A DNA stretch of 64,000 nucleotides from Alphaproteobacteria bacterium (GTDB lineage Bacteria > Pseudomonadota > Alphaproteobacteria > DSM-16000 > Inquilinaceae): contig JANQIX010000034.1 in NCBI GenBank assembly GCA_028281925.1, positions 62,001 through 126,000 of the forward strand, given 5' to 3'. Under the pieces are notes generated by a model, which worked only from the letters and a program-made list of their open reading frames with translations, did not search any database and was not told the DNA's origin. Shown in pieces: positions 53,991-62,944 of this stretch (the stretch's first letter is position 1; each line of letters starts with the position of its first letter). Position numbers and translations under genes: made by a program.

Positions 53991-53994
53991 GGCC

Positions 53995-54849
53995 CTACAG
54001 CTCCCAGATCGACAAGAGCGGCTCCGCGCGGTCGTAGCTGAACACCGGACCGTCCTTGCACACGAAGTTGGCACCCCATTGGCAGTGGCCGCAAAAGCCG
54101 ACGGCGCATTTCATATTGCGCTCCATCGACACGTGGATGTTCTGCTTCGGCATGCCGCGTTCGCCCAGCGCTTCTGCAGCATAGCGCATCATCACTTCCG
54201 GCCCGCAAACGAGGGCCACGGCGTTGTGACGATCGAAGCCGCCGCCTTTGATCAGCTGCGTGACCACGCCGACCTTGCCGCTCCACGCCCCCGTCGCCCG
54301 GTCGACGGTGACATGAACGGTCATGTCGAAACGGCCCCGCCACTGCTGCACCTCGCGCCGGAACAAGATGTCCTCCGGCGTTCTGGCACCATAGAAGATC
54401 GCCACATTGCCGAATTCCGCCCGGTGGGCGAGCACCCAGTAGATCGCGGGCCTGAGCGGCGCCAGGCCGACACCGCCGGCAACGAACACGACGTCCATGC
54501 CGTGCACATCGGCAACCGGCCACGGGGCGCCATAGGGGCCGCGCACACCCACCACGTCGCCCGGCTGCAGCGCATTCAGGGCCGCGGAGACCTTGCCGAC
54601 GGACCGCGTGGTGTGGGAGATGCCGGCCGTAACCTTGCTGTCGCCGCTGATGCTGATCGGCACCTCGCCGACCCCGAAGACATAGAGCATGTTGAACTGA
54701 CCGGGCTCGAAGCGGAACGGCAGGCCGTCCCGCGGCACCAGATCCATGGTGTAGGTGTCCGACAGCTCTTTGCGCACCCGCTCGATCACGAACGAGCGCG
54801 GCACCATCGGGTCTTGCCCGACCGTCCGGTTCGGGGCCAGCACGTTCAT
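53995..54849 (-). CDS. Hydrogenase FAD/NAD(P)-binding subunit (HydG/HyhG-like)
   Basis: 284 residues from ATG 54849. A ferredoxin-reductase-like module: FAD-binding [17 protein letters not shown], then the NAD(P) part [19 protein letters not shown] and [15 protein letters not shown]. Near the end, Cys248, Cys253, Cys256 and Cys264 ([11 protein letters not shown] ... FVC) hold a [2Fe-2S] cluster as in PyrK-like reductases. It moves electrons between the small subunit and NAD(P)H. Confidence 0.92.
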   Translation of the reverse strand: MNVLAPNRTVGQDPMVPRSFVIERVRKELSDTYTMDLVPRDGLPFRFEPGQFNMLYVFGVGEVPISISGDSKVTAGISHTTRSVGKVSAALNALQPGDVVGVRGPYGAPWPVADVHGMDVVFVAGGVGLAPLRPAIYWVLAHRAEFGNVAIFYGARTPEDILFRREVQQWRGRFDMTVHVTVDRATGAWSGKVGVVTQLIKGGGFDRHNAVALVCGPEVMMRYAAEALGERGMPKQNIHVSMERNMKCAVGFCGHCQWGANFVCKDGPVFSYDRAEPLLSIWEL

Positions 54850-54853
54850 GCGC

Positions 54854-55330
54854 TCACGCCCGCCCCGGCAGACCGTAGAGGTCAAGGAGCTGCACGGTCG
54901 TGGCATGCAGCCGTTCGGCCAGAACCGGCACGAAGCGCTGCATCAGGCGATAGCCCAGCTCGTGGTCGTCCTCCATCTTCTCGCGCAGACAAACGGCATC
55001 CAGGCTGATCGCCCGCACCAGCGATATCGCCTTGGCGTCGGCCCACCAGCGGTAAGGCGGCACCAGCCAGGACCAGCCCAGCGTCTCATGCTCGCCGACC
55101 GTCTGCAGCGTGATCCTGCCACGGCCCGGCACCGGCAATTCCACGGACACGTTACCGTGCCGGATGATGTAGAAATGGGTGGCGTCAGAGTTGCTCTTGA
55201 AGATGTACTCGCCCGCCCGGAAGGATTCGTTGCGGGCACAGCCCGCCATCAGTTCAAGTGCCTCTTTATCGAACCCATCGAAGAAGTTGTGCTCCTTCAT
55301 CAGTTCGTCGAGGCCTACGACATCCACCAT
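54854..55330 (-). CDS. Cyclic nucleotide-binding domain protein of the hydrogenase operon
   Basis: 158 residues; a single cNMP-binding beta-barrel ([20 protein letters not shown], then [14 protein letters not shown]) with a C-terminal helix and no DNA-binding domain. It lacks the classical G-E-L/R-AL phosphate cassette, since [11 protein letters not shown] replaces it, so the ligand may not be cAMP. It sits four bases upstream of the reductase gene and three after the iron-sulfur subunit gene, so it is probably a regulatory part of the enzyme. Confidence 0.85.
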   Translation of the reverse strand: MVDVVGLDELMKEHNFFDGFDKEALELMAGCARNESFRAGEYIFKSNSDATHFYIIRHGNVSVELPVPGRGRITLQTVGEHETLGWSWLVPPYRWWADAKAISLVRAISLDAVCLREKMEDDHELGYRLMQRFVPVLAERLHATTVQLLDLYGLPGRA

Positions 55331-55333
55331 GGG

Positions 55334-56467
<1,134 letters not shown>

Positions 56468-56526
56468 CGGCGCAATCCCGCCCATGTCTCCTCGATCAAG
56501 GATGGTCCGAGGCTGACGCAAGATCC

Positions 56527-56540
56527 TTGTTCCAGATCAA
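56527..56540 (-). promoter_or_regulatory. Candidate FNR/FixK/DNR-type binding site of the hydrogenase operon
   Basis: TTGTT-CCAG-ATCAA differs from the consensus TTGAT-N4-ATCAA at one position. Its centre (56533.5) is about 67 bases from ATG 56467 and 49 from ATG 56485. A class II activator site at -41.5 would put transcription start near 56492. Oxygen-controlled expression fits a hydrogenase, but a single mismatch match of ten positions could still be chance. Confidence 0.55.
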
Positions 56541-56705
56541 CGACCGGTGCACGGTAGGTTAGACTAAAGCCAGATTCGCCGAGCGGGCGCCTTCCAATCG
56601 GCCGTCCTGTCAAGAGTACAAGAACCATACCGCGACTGAATGGCAGGACAAGACGCCGCAACCCGCGGGCGGCGGCGTCGTTCGAATCCGGCACGGAGGC
56701 TGGGG

Positions 56706-57320
56706 ATGAGAAGAACTGCGCTGACCATTCTGGCCTTATGCGCGCTGACGGGCAATGCGACCGCCGGCCAGGTCATGCTCTATGACGATGAAGGCTGCGA
56801 AGGCAGCCACCGGCTGCTGGTCGACAGCGAACCCGATCTCGACCGGCTCGACTTTCTCAACGATGCGGAGGCCGTGCGCGTGGTCTCAGGCGTCTGGACG
56901 TTCTTCCGCGATGTCAACTTCTCCACCCGCAGCGGCCCCTCGCTCACGCTGGGCCCGAGCGGATGCGTGACCCTCGGTGAAGGCGTGGCGGAGGCCTTTC
57001 CCGGCGACGGCATGGATTCGGTCCAACGGGTCGAAGCTGGACGTCCGCCACCGGGATTGATCCTGCTCTATGACGAGCCCCATCTGATGCCGCCCTATCG
57101 CGTGATCATCGGCAACGAGACAGAGTTGGATCGCCAGGATTTCAATGATCGGGTCGAGTCCGTTCGTGTGGTCAGCGGCCGCTGGCGCCTCTATCGGGAC
57201 TCCGGCTTCGGCACCGGCGATGGCCCCCCGGCACTGCTGGAGCCGGGCTCGTACCCCGACACCGAGTACCTGGACTTCCCGCACGACGAAGCGTCGTCCG
57301 TCATGCGTCTGCCCGACTGA
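56706..57320 (+). CDS. Secreted tandem beta/gamma-crystallin-like protein
   Basis: 204 residues from ATG 56706. MRRTALTILALCALTGNATA is a signal peptide. The mature part holds two similar repeats, each a Tyr-Asp start (QVMLYDDEGCEGS and GLILLYDEPHLMPP), then DFLNDAEAVRVVSGVW and DFNDRVESVRVVSGRW, and FFRD/LYRD. These resemble the calcium-binding beta/gamma-crystallin motif pairs, with N-D-R-V-x-S retained in the second repeat. Role unknown; possibly a structural or calcium-binding envelope protein. Confidence 0.75.
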   Translation: MRRTALTILALCALTGNATAGQVMLYDDEGCEGSHRLLVDSEPDLDRLDFLNDAEAVRVVSGVWTFFRDVNFSTRSGPSLTLGPSGCVTLGEGVAEAFPGDGMDSVQRVEAGRPPPGLILLYDEPHLMPPYRVIIGNETELDRQDFNDRVESVRVVSGRWRLYRDSGFGTGDGPPALLEPGSYPDTEYLDFPHDEASSVMRLPD

Positions 57321-57383
57321 TCGGGCAAGCCGGCGTGGCGAACACCCGTCAGGGTAACGTCACGCTAGGCACTGGCATTTGCG

Positions 57384-57965
57384 TTACCCGCAACCGCCCT
57401 GCTGGGCGTGCAGGCGACCGCCGAGGTCGTTCAGATACTCCTGAATGCTGTCGGGAGAAGCACCGATCAGGCTCTCGAACCGGGCCTGCCGGCTTCGGCA
57501 ATATCCCGTGGTGCCCAGATCGACCATCAGCTGGCTCTCTTCGTTGGCGATCACCGTGCGGTAATCGTCGAACCCGCGATCGCCCAGCTGCGCTTCGATG
57601 ATGCCCTGGTACGACAACAGCATGCCGGCGTGGTCCGCGGTGAACTGCCGATAGCTGTTATAGGCATCGCCAAGACCATAGGACGAACCGCAACCGAGGC
57701 TCGCCATCATCAGCTGCGTGTGCACACGCATGGTCTCATAGGCCGTCGCCTGTTGGCGATTGTAGCAAGTGCCGCCGCCGAGGCTGCCCGTCAGGCGGTT
57801 CAGCTCCTGCAAGCTGGGAGCCGAGGTCGGCGCGGTCGCGTCTTGCGCAGACGCCGCGGGCGACAAGGCCGCAGCGAAGCCAAGGACAACCGCACCGATC
57901 AGCGAGGCCAGCGGGCGGCCGACGAGGCGGGCCGAACCGCCGGAGAGAGAATTCGAACGCATCAT
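57384..57965 (-). CDS. Uncharacterised secreted protein
   Basis: 193 residues. AAAGGAGGG lies five bases before ATG 57965, which fixes the start. A signal peptide (ASLIGAVVLGFAAALSPAA, ending near ASAQDA) precedes a Cys-containing helix-rich protein with GGGTCYNRQQATAYETM, ASLGCGSSYGLGDAY and GYCRSRQAR; the final residues are QQGGCG. Four or five Cys suggest disulfides in the periplasm. No family recognised. Confidence 0.65.
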   Translation of the reverse strand: MMRSNSLSGGSARLVGRPLASLIGAVVLGFAAALSPAASAQDATAPTSAPSLQELNRLTGSLGGGTCYNRQQATAYETMRVHTQLMMASLGCGSSYGLGDAYNSYRQFTADHAGMLLSYQGIIEAQLGDRGFDDYRTVIANEESQLMVDLGTTGYCRSRQARFESLIGASPDSIQEYLNDLGGRLHAQQGGCG

Positions 57966-58293
57966 CGCCACCCTCCTTTCTTTAGGGGTCAAGTTGCAGG
58001 GAAAGTTCATAGCCGAAGAGATCCGGTTTCGAAGTGACTCGCCTCACATTGCCGCCGTGAAGACCGGCAGACGCGATCCGCCCACCGACGGCTGGGTCAT
58101 GGAACTGAGGCCGGCACTTCGCACAAATCAGATCAGAAAGCTACCGTAATAATTTGACGTTAAATGCATTTACAAGTGCGCTTTAACGAACACCTTGTCC
58201 CGAACCCCGCTGCTGCGCTAGCGAAACGGCTGGGTACATGGCCGCCCCCATCCAATGCTCCCGGCGCCGTTCCCCTCACTCGGAGACCCATCA
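57966..58293. other. Intergenic region with A+T-rich promoter candidate
   Basis: A 328-base gap between divergent genes. Positions 58120-58190 are A+T-rich (TAATAATTTGACGTTAAATG), in contrast to the surroundings, and probably hold the promoter of the SGNH hydrolase gene; TTGACG at about 58152 is a possible -35 box. I see no gene and no stable hairpin. Confidence 0.45.
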
Positions 58294-59508
58294 ATGTCGG
58301 AATTCCGGCGCATCACTCTGATCACGCTGATCCTGATCGTCGCCGTCAATCTGCTGATCTTCCTCGGCTATCGCGTCGATGTGTGGATCGAGGCATGGAC
58401 GCGCGATCCTGAGGCGGCGCAAGACAACGTGATCGTAGAGAGGCATGACGTGCCGCTGGACGCCGTCTACCCGGAAATGGGCGATGGCGAGATTGACGCT
58501 CTGCTGGACGAGATCTGGAGCCGCGGCATGACATACGATGCCGACGCGTTCATCCGCGAGGCGCCGTTTGCGGGCCGGTATGTCAACGTGGACGCGGCTG
58601 GCTTTCGCCGCTCGCAGGACCAGGCGCCCTGGCCGCCGGCCGACAACAGGCCGGTCGTCTTCGTCTTCGGCGGATCGACCACATTCGGCTATGGCCTGCC
58701 GGACGATCAGACGGTCGTTTCGCATCTGACGCGCCTGATCAGAGCCTCAGATGCCTATGCCGACGCCCAGGTCTACAACTTCGCCCGCGGCTTCTACTTC
58801 TCAGCGATGGAACAGAGGACCTTCACCGGCCTTGTCGGCCGCGGGATCGTCCCGGATCTCGCTATCTTCATCGATGGGCTGAACGAGTTCGCGTTCACCG
58901 GCGAAAGCTACCCGGGTGAAGGCTATCTGCAGGCCTGCGTCCAACAGTCTGCGGCGCCGGAGAGTCGCCAGAGCCTGATCGAGATCGACTTCGACCGCCT
59001 GGGCCATCACATCCCGATGGTCCGGCTGGCGCGGGACCTCAATGCGCCATCGTCTGCTCCAGCGCCCGCCGGCGACGAGGCAGAAGAGGCGTTTGACGGT
59101 TCGGCCTATAACAATCCGCCGGTGCTGCGGGGCGTGATCGACCGTTATCTGCGCCAGCAACGCCTGATCCATGCCATTGCCGAAGCCCATGATGTGCGAT
59201 CGGTCTTCGTTTGGCAGCCGGTTCCGACCTACGCTTACGATCTGTCGCACCATCTGTTCGCCGGGTCCCAAGCCGACGGCCATACCTCGCCGATGTTCAA
59301 CGACCATAACTATTCGGCCTTCGGCTATCCGATGATGGCGGCGCAAGTGGCCGAAAGCCCCCCCGACGGCGAATTCATCTGGTGTGCCGACATCTCCGAA
59401 GATGCCGAACGCCCCCTTTATGTCGATGCGGTCCACTACACGGCGGAAATGTCGGACATGCTGGCGCAGTGCATCTGGCAGGGGATGAACGGCACGAATC
59501 CGATCTGA
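58294..59508 (+). CDS. Membrane-anchored SGNH/GDSL-type hydrolase
   Basis: 404 residues from ATG 58294, CGGAG nine bases ahead. One N-terminal membrane helix (ITLITLILIVAVNLLIFLG) anchors it, with the rest outside the cytoplasm. FVFGGSTTFGYGLPDDQ carries the block I Ser, FIDGLNEFAF resembles block III, and DAVHYT near the end has the Asp-x-x-His. This pattern fits SGNH esterases that remove or add acyl groups on cell-surface polymers. The substrate is unknown. It starts a run of envelope-related genes. Confidence 0.78.
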   Translation: MSEFRRITLITLILIVAVNLLIFLGYRVDVWIEAWTRDPEAAQDNVIVERHDVPLDAVYPEMGDGEIDALLDEIWSRGMTYDADAFIREAPFAGRYVNVDAAGFRRSQDQAPWPPADNRPVVFVFGGSTTFGYGLPDDQTVVSHLTRLIRASDAYADAQVYNFARGFYFSAMEQRTFTGLVGRGIVPDLAIFIDGLNEFAFTGESYPGEGYLQACVQQSAAPESRQSLIEIDFDRLGHHIPMVRLARDLNAPSSAPAPAGDEAEEAFDGSAYNNPPVLRGVIDRYLRQQRLIHAIAEAHDVRSVFVWQPVPTYAYDLSHHLFAGSQADGHTSPMFNDHNYSAFGYPMMAAQVAESPPDGEFIWCADISEDAERPLYVDAVHYTAEMSDMLAQCIWQGMNGTNPI

Positions 59509-59674
59509 GCCGCAAGCCACTCATGCGCAGCCCCGGGGCGGCGACGTCCGTGGCGGCAATGATCGACTTCGTTAGGCCCCTTGATCAAACCGTTTGAGTT
59601 GGCGACCGGCACGCCCATAATCCCGGTGCCAACAAACACGGCCCCGAACGCCGTAACTTGGGGAGAGAACACCA

Positions 59675-60343
59675 ATGGTGAACTGGAGCAGCCGCCACTA
59701 TGGGCGCGGGTTCGTGGTCTCGGCTATCGCGGTTACCCTGATGGCGCCGGGTATGCCGGATGCCTTGGCGCAGGAGACCTGCCCTGGCGACTTCACCAGC
59801 TTCCGCGGGACCGATACGACCCTGACCTGCGATTGTCCGGAAGGGGCCGCGGTGGGTTCGGTCTGGGGCTCGGGACCTTACACGGATGATTCTTCAGTCT
59901 GCGCCGCCGCGCAGCATGCCGGCGTGATCGGCCCCAAGGGCGGCCAGGTGACGGTGACCGCGTCGCCGGGTCTAGACGCCTACACCGGATCAGACAGCAA
60001 CGGCATCCAGACGCAGGACTACGGCTCATGGTCCGGCAGTTTCGCGTTCGTCGGGGTCGCTGAGCCCTGTCCGTCGAACTTCACCGACTATCGCGGTACC
60101 ACCGACGCCGTGACCTGCAGCTGTGCTACCGACAGTTTCGGCGGCAGCGTCTGGGGGTCGGGGCCTTACACCGACGACTCGTCCGTATGCACGGCCGCCC
60201 TTCACAGCGGACATGTCGGACAGGAAGGCGGGGTCATTACGGTCCGCCCGGCGGCGGCACTGGAGGCCTACCCCGGCTCAACCCAGAATGGCGTGACCTC
60301 CGCCGATTGGGGGCCGTGGGATGGCGCCTTCGACTTCAAGTAG
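59675..60343 (+). CDS. Secreted protein with two LCCL domains
   Basis: 222 residues. GGGGAGAG precedes ATG 59675. A signal peptide (FVVSAIAVTLMAPGMPDALA) is followed by two repeats of about 88 residues: CPGDFTSFRGTDTTLTCDC ... YTDDSSVCAAAQHAGV ... and CPSNFTDYRGTTDAVTCSC ... YTDDSSVCTAALHSGHV. The YTxDSSVCxAAxHxG core is the LCCL hallmark. Found in eukaryotic extracellular proteins and in bacteria; binding of lipids or carbohydrates has been suggested. Both repeats keep the four Cys of the fold. Confidence 0.88.
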   Translation: MVNWSSRHYGRGFVVSAIAVTLMAPGMPDALAQETCPGDFTSFRGTDTTLTCDCPEGAAVGSVWGSGPYTDDSSVCAAAQHAGVIGPKGGQVTVTASPGLDAYTGSDSNGIQTQDYGSWSGSFAFVGVAEPCPSNFTDYRGTTDAVTCSCATDSFGGSVWGSGPYTDDSSVCTAALHSGHVGQEGGVITVRPAAALEAYPGSTQNGVTSADWGPWDGAFDFK

Positions 60344-60364
60344 GAAGGATGACAAGACACCGCT

Positions 60365-61072
60365 ATGGGGATGATCGGACCAGCAGCGGGCGTTTCCGGG
60401 CCTGCGGCCGGCAAGGCTGCGGGGCTTCTGGAAGCGCCGGTTGCCGACTATCTGGCATCGCTCGGCACGCGCGAGCCTGATGTTGCAAGGCGTCTACGTC
60501 AGGCGACCGCGACCTTGCCCGAAGCCCATTATCAGATGGCGGCCGACTCGGGGCAGTTCCTGGCCTTCCTGATTGCCGCTACGGACGCGCGCCGCGTGCT
60601 CGATATCGGGACCTTCACAGGATACAGCGCACTGATCGCAGCCCTTTCCCTGCCATCGGACGGGATCGTCGAGTCGCTGGATGTGACTGAGCGCTTCCAG
60701 GAGATCGCGCGCTCACATTGGTCCGACGCCGGCGTTGCGGATCGCATCCACTTCCGCCTCGGCCCGGCGCACGAGACGCTGCAGGCGATGATCAAATCCG
60801 GCCCGGGCGGCTCCTTTGACCTCGCGCTGATTGATGCCGACAAAGAGCGGTACGAACAGTACTTCGAACAGTGCATGACGCTCGTCCGTCCGGGCGGGGT
60901 CATCGCACTGGACAACACGCTCTGGCGCGGGCGCGTCGCAGATCCGTCCGACGAAGGGCCGAAGGTGCGGGCGTTCCGGCTGCTCAACCGAAAGATTCAG
61001 GACGATCACCGAGTCGCGCCGTGCCTGTTGCCCTTGGGGGACGGTCTGACCGTCGTCTGCAAACGCGGTTAA
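60365..61072 (+). CDS. CCoAOMT-like O-methyltransferase (first copy)
   Basis: 235 residues. SAM loop VLDIGTFTGYSALIAALS (about residues 79-96), VESLDVTERFQEIARSHW, then the metal-binding ALIDADKERYEQYFEQ and GGVIALDNTLWRGRV. This is the cation-dependent catechol/caffeoyl-CoA type O-methyltransferase. About 28 bases separate it from a paralogue, suggesting a tandem duplication. Substrate not known. Confidence 0.88.
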   Translation: MGMIGPAAGVSGPAAGKAAGLLEAPVADYLASLGTREPDVARRLRQATATLPEAHYQMAADSGQFLAFLIAATDARRVLDIGTFTGYSALIAALSLPSDGIVESLDVTERFQEIARSHWSDAGVADRIHFRLGPAHETLQAMIKSGPGGSFDLALIDADKERYEQYFEQCMTLVRPGGVIALDNTLWRGRVADPSDEGPKVRAFRLLNRKIQDDHRVAPCLLPLGDGLTVVCKRG

Positions 61073-61100
61073 CCGGTTCCCGTGCATTCCGGAGGGGCCC

Positions 61101-61766
61101 ATGTCGAGACGGACCATCGGTCTGGATGACGACCTGCATCGTTACCTGTTGGACGTCTCACTCAGGGATACGCCGCTGCTGGCCCGGCTGCGCGCCGAGA
61201 CGGCCGAACTCGGCGACTCCGCCAGGATGCAGATCTCTGCGGAACAGGGCCAGTTCATGAGCCTTCTGGTCCGGCTGACCGGCGCCCGACGGATCGTGGA
61301 GGTGGGGACATTCACCGGCTACAGCGCGCTTTGCATGGCATCGGCCCTGCCGCCAGACGGTTGCTTGATCGCATGCGACATCAGCGACCAGTGGACATCG
61401 ATCGCCCGCCGGTACTGGGCGGAAGCCGGCATTGCCGACCGCATCGACCTGCGCCTGGGACCAGCAGCGGAGACGCTTGAGTCGTTGCAGGCGGGGGACT
61501 TGGCGGGTCGTGTCGACCTGGCATTCATCGACGCCGACAAATCGAACTACCGCGGCTATTACGAGGCCATGCTGCGTCTGGTGCGCCCGGGCGGGCTGAT
61601 CATGGTGGACAACGTGCTGTGGGGCGGCAGCGTCCTGGAGACGGAGACGTCCGACCCGGACACACGGGCCATCCAGGCGTTCAATCGCTTCGTGCATGGC
61701 GACCAGCGGGTCGATATCAGCCTGCTGCCGATTGGCGACGGTCTGAGCCTGATACGGTGCCGCTGA
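61101..61766 (+). CDS. CCoAOMT-like O-methyltransferase (second copy)
   Basis: 221 residues. IVEVGTFTGYSALCMASALP is the SAM loop, and AFIDADKSNYRGYYEAM with GGLIMVDNVLWGGSV carry the metal ligands. It resembles the preceding gene over its whole length (for example RxxGTFTGYSAL and LRLGPAxETL in both). The two pairs share about half their residues in the core by eye, so they may have separate substrates. Confidence 0.87.
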   Translation: MSRRTIGLDDDLHRYLLDVSLRDTPLLARLRAETAELGDSARMQISAEQGQFMSLLVRLTGARRIVEVGTFTGYSALCMASALPPDGCLIACDISDQWTSIARRYWAEAGIADRIDLRLGPAAETLESLQAGDLAGRVDLAFIDADKSNYRGYYEAMLRLVRPGGLIMVDNVLWGGSVLETETSDPDTRAIQAFNRFVHGDQRVDISLLPIGDGLSLIRCR

Positions 61767-62023
61767 ATCCCAGGTCGCTCAGTCCGGTGCCGCCGAGTGT
61801 ATGTGTCAGATCGGAGCGCGTCGATTTGCCCCTCGAGACGCTTTCTTGCGGATTGTTTGCCTTTCCTTAATAAGCTCTGGCTTTCCTAAGCAAGACGCGC
61901 AATCATCGCTTAGTAACCGATCGGATTTGAGCGTCGGTTGATCGGTGTTGCCGTTCGGTCCCCATCCTGTGGCGCTGGATGAGGTCAAGGGTCGAAGTCC
62001 GCACCGGCTGAAGGATAGTTGCA

Positions 62024-62344
62024 ATGCTGCGATATGGTGCCGGCCTGCTGATCAGCCTGCTCACTGCGACAAGCGCGTGGGCACAGGACATCTGCCCGCC
62101 GCGCCATGAAATTGAGGATTACCTGGCTTCCGAGTATCAGGAACTGCCGGTGGCCAGCGGAATCGCAAACAATGGCGGCGTGATTGAAGTCTTTGCCAGC
62201 GATGAACTGGGGACCTGGACGATCATCATTACGATGCCGAGCGGTGAAAGCTGCATGATCGCCGCCGGACAGGACTGGGAGAACCAGCCCATCATCGTGC
62301 CGACCTCGGACGCAGAGCGAGCGGTCGACGAACCGGAGGCCTGA
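62024..62344 (+). CDS. Small secreted uncharacterised protein
   Basis: 106 residues. A signal peptide (LLISLLTATSAWAQ) precedes a short mature domain with ICPPRHEIEDYLASEYQELP and TWTIIITMPSGESCMIAAGQ; two Cys could bond. Resembles small conserved alphaproteobacterial exported proteins of unknown role. The ATG at 62024 lies after an A+T-richer gap; no clear operon partner. Confidence 0.65.
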   Translation: MLRYGAGLLISLLTATSAWAQDICPPRHEIEDYLASEYQELPVASGIANNGGVIEVFASDELGTWTIIITMPSGESCMIAAGQDWENQPIIVPTSDAERAVDEPEA

Positions 62345-62391
62345 CGCCCTGAGCGTTTCAGTGCGTTGCGATGTGGGGTTCGGCTGGAGCG

Positions 62392-62892
62392 CTATCCATC
62401 GCTTTCGGCTGTCGAATCGGCATCTGTCTCAAACGCTTCGTGAAGCACCCAATCTCCCGCTGAGATCCCCAGCAACGCCGACAGTCCCCCATTGATCTCC
62501 AGCACTGCGCTGGCCGCGCCGGCAGAGGGATGGCTGTCGTCGGTCTCTGGCACCGTCTGCTCGGCGATGTTGAGGATCCGGCCGTCCGGCGCGATGAACA
62601 GCATGTCCAGCGAGATCAGCGTGTTGCGCATCCAGAACGAACGGGGCTGTGCCGTGCCGAAAAGGAACAGCATGCCCTCGTCCATCGCCATCTCTTCCCG
62701 GAACATCAGCCCCTGCCGCTGCTGGTCGCGCGTCAGCGCGAGCTCGACCGTGAACCGCAGTTCCGCGCCCCCTTCGGTCCGAACGATCACCTCGTCCAGT
62801 TCCAGACCGGCCGGCGACAACGCGGGCGCCGGCTCGTCCGCCCACGCCGCCGCGGCGATCAGCATCAGCAACCCTGTCGTCAACCCCCGCAT
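62392..62892 (-). CDS. Secreted DUF192 family protein
   Basis: 166 residues from ATG 62892, with GGGGAGAG seven bases ahead. A signal peptide (GLTTGLLMLIAAAAWADEP) is followed by a DUF192 domain: ALTRDQQRQGLMFREEM, EGMLFLFGTAQPRSFWMRNT, DMLFIAPDGRILNIAE and AVLEINGGLSALLGI are the family stretches. Function not established. It is convergent on the small protein at 62024. Confidence 0.9.
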   Translation of the reverse strand: MRGLTTGLLMLIAAAAWADEPAPALSPAGLELDEVIVRTEGGAELRFTVELALTRDQQRQGLMFREEMAMDEGMLFLFGTAQPRSFWMRNTLISLDMLFIAPDGRILNIAEQTVPETDDSHPSAGAASAVLEINGGLSALLGISAGDWVLHEAFETDADSTAESDG

Positions 62893-62944
62893 CAGGTCTC
62901 TCCCCAAGTGCAGCCGTCCCCAACGGCCCAGTGTTGCCGCCCAT

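Noticed and set aside
57352-57389. GGGTAACG...CGTTACCC inverted repeat between convergent genes as a terminator
   Set aside because: Only 8 base pairs with a 22-base loop and no T-run; it may be chance.
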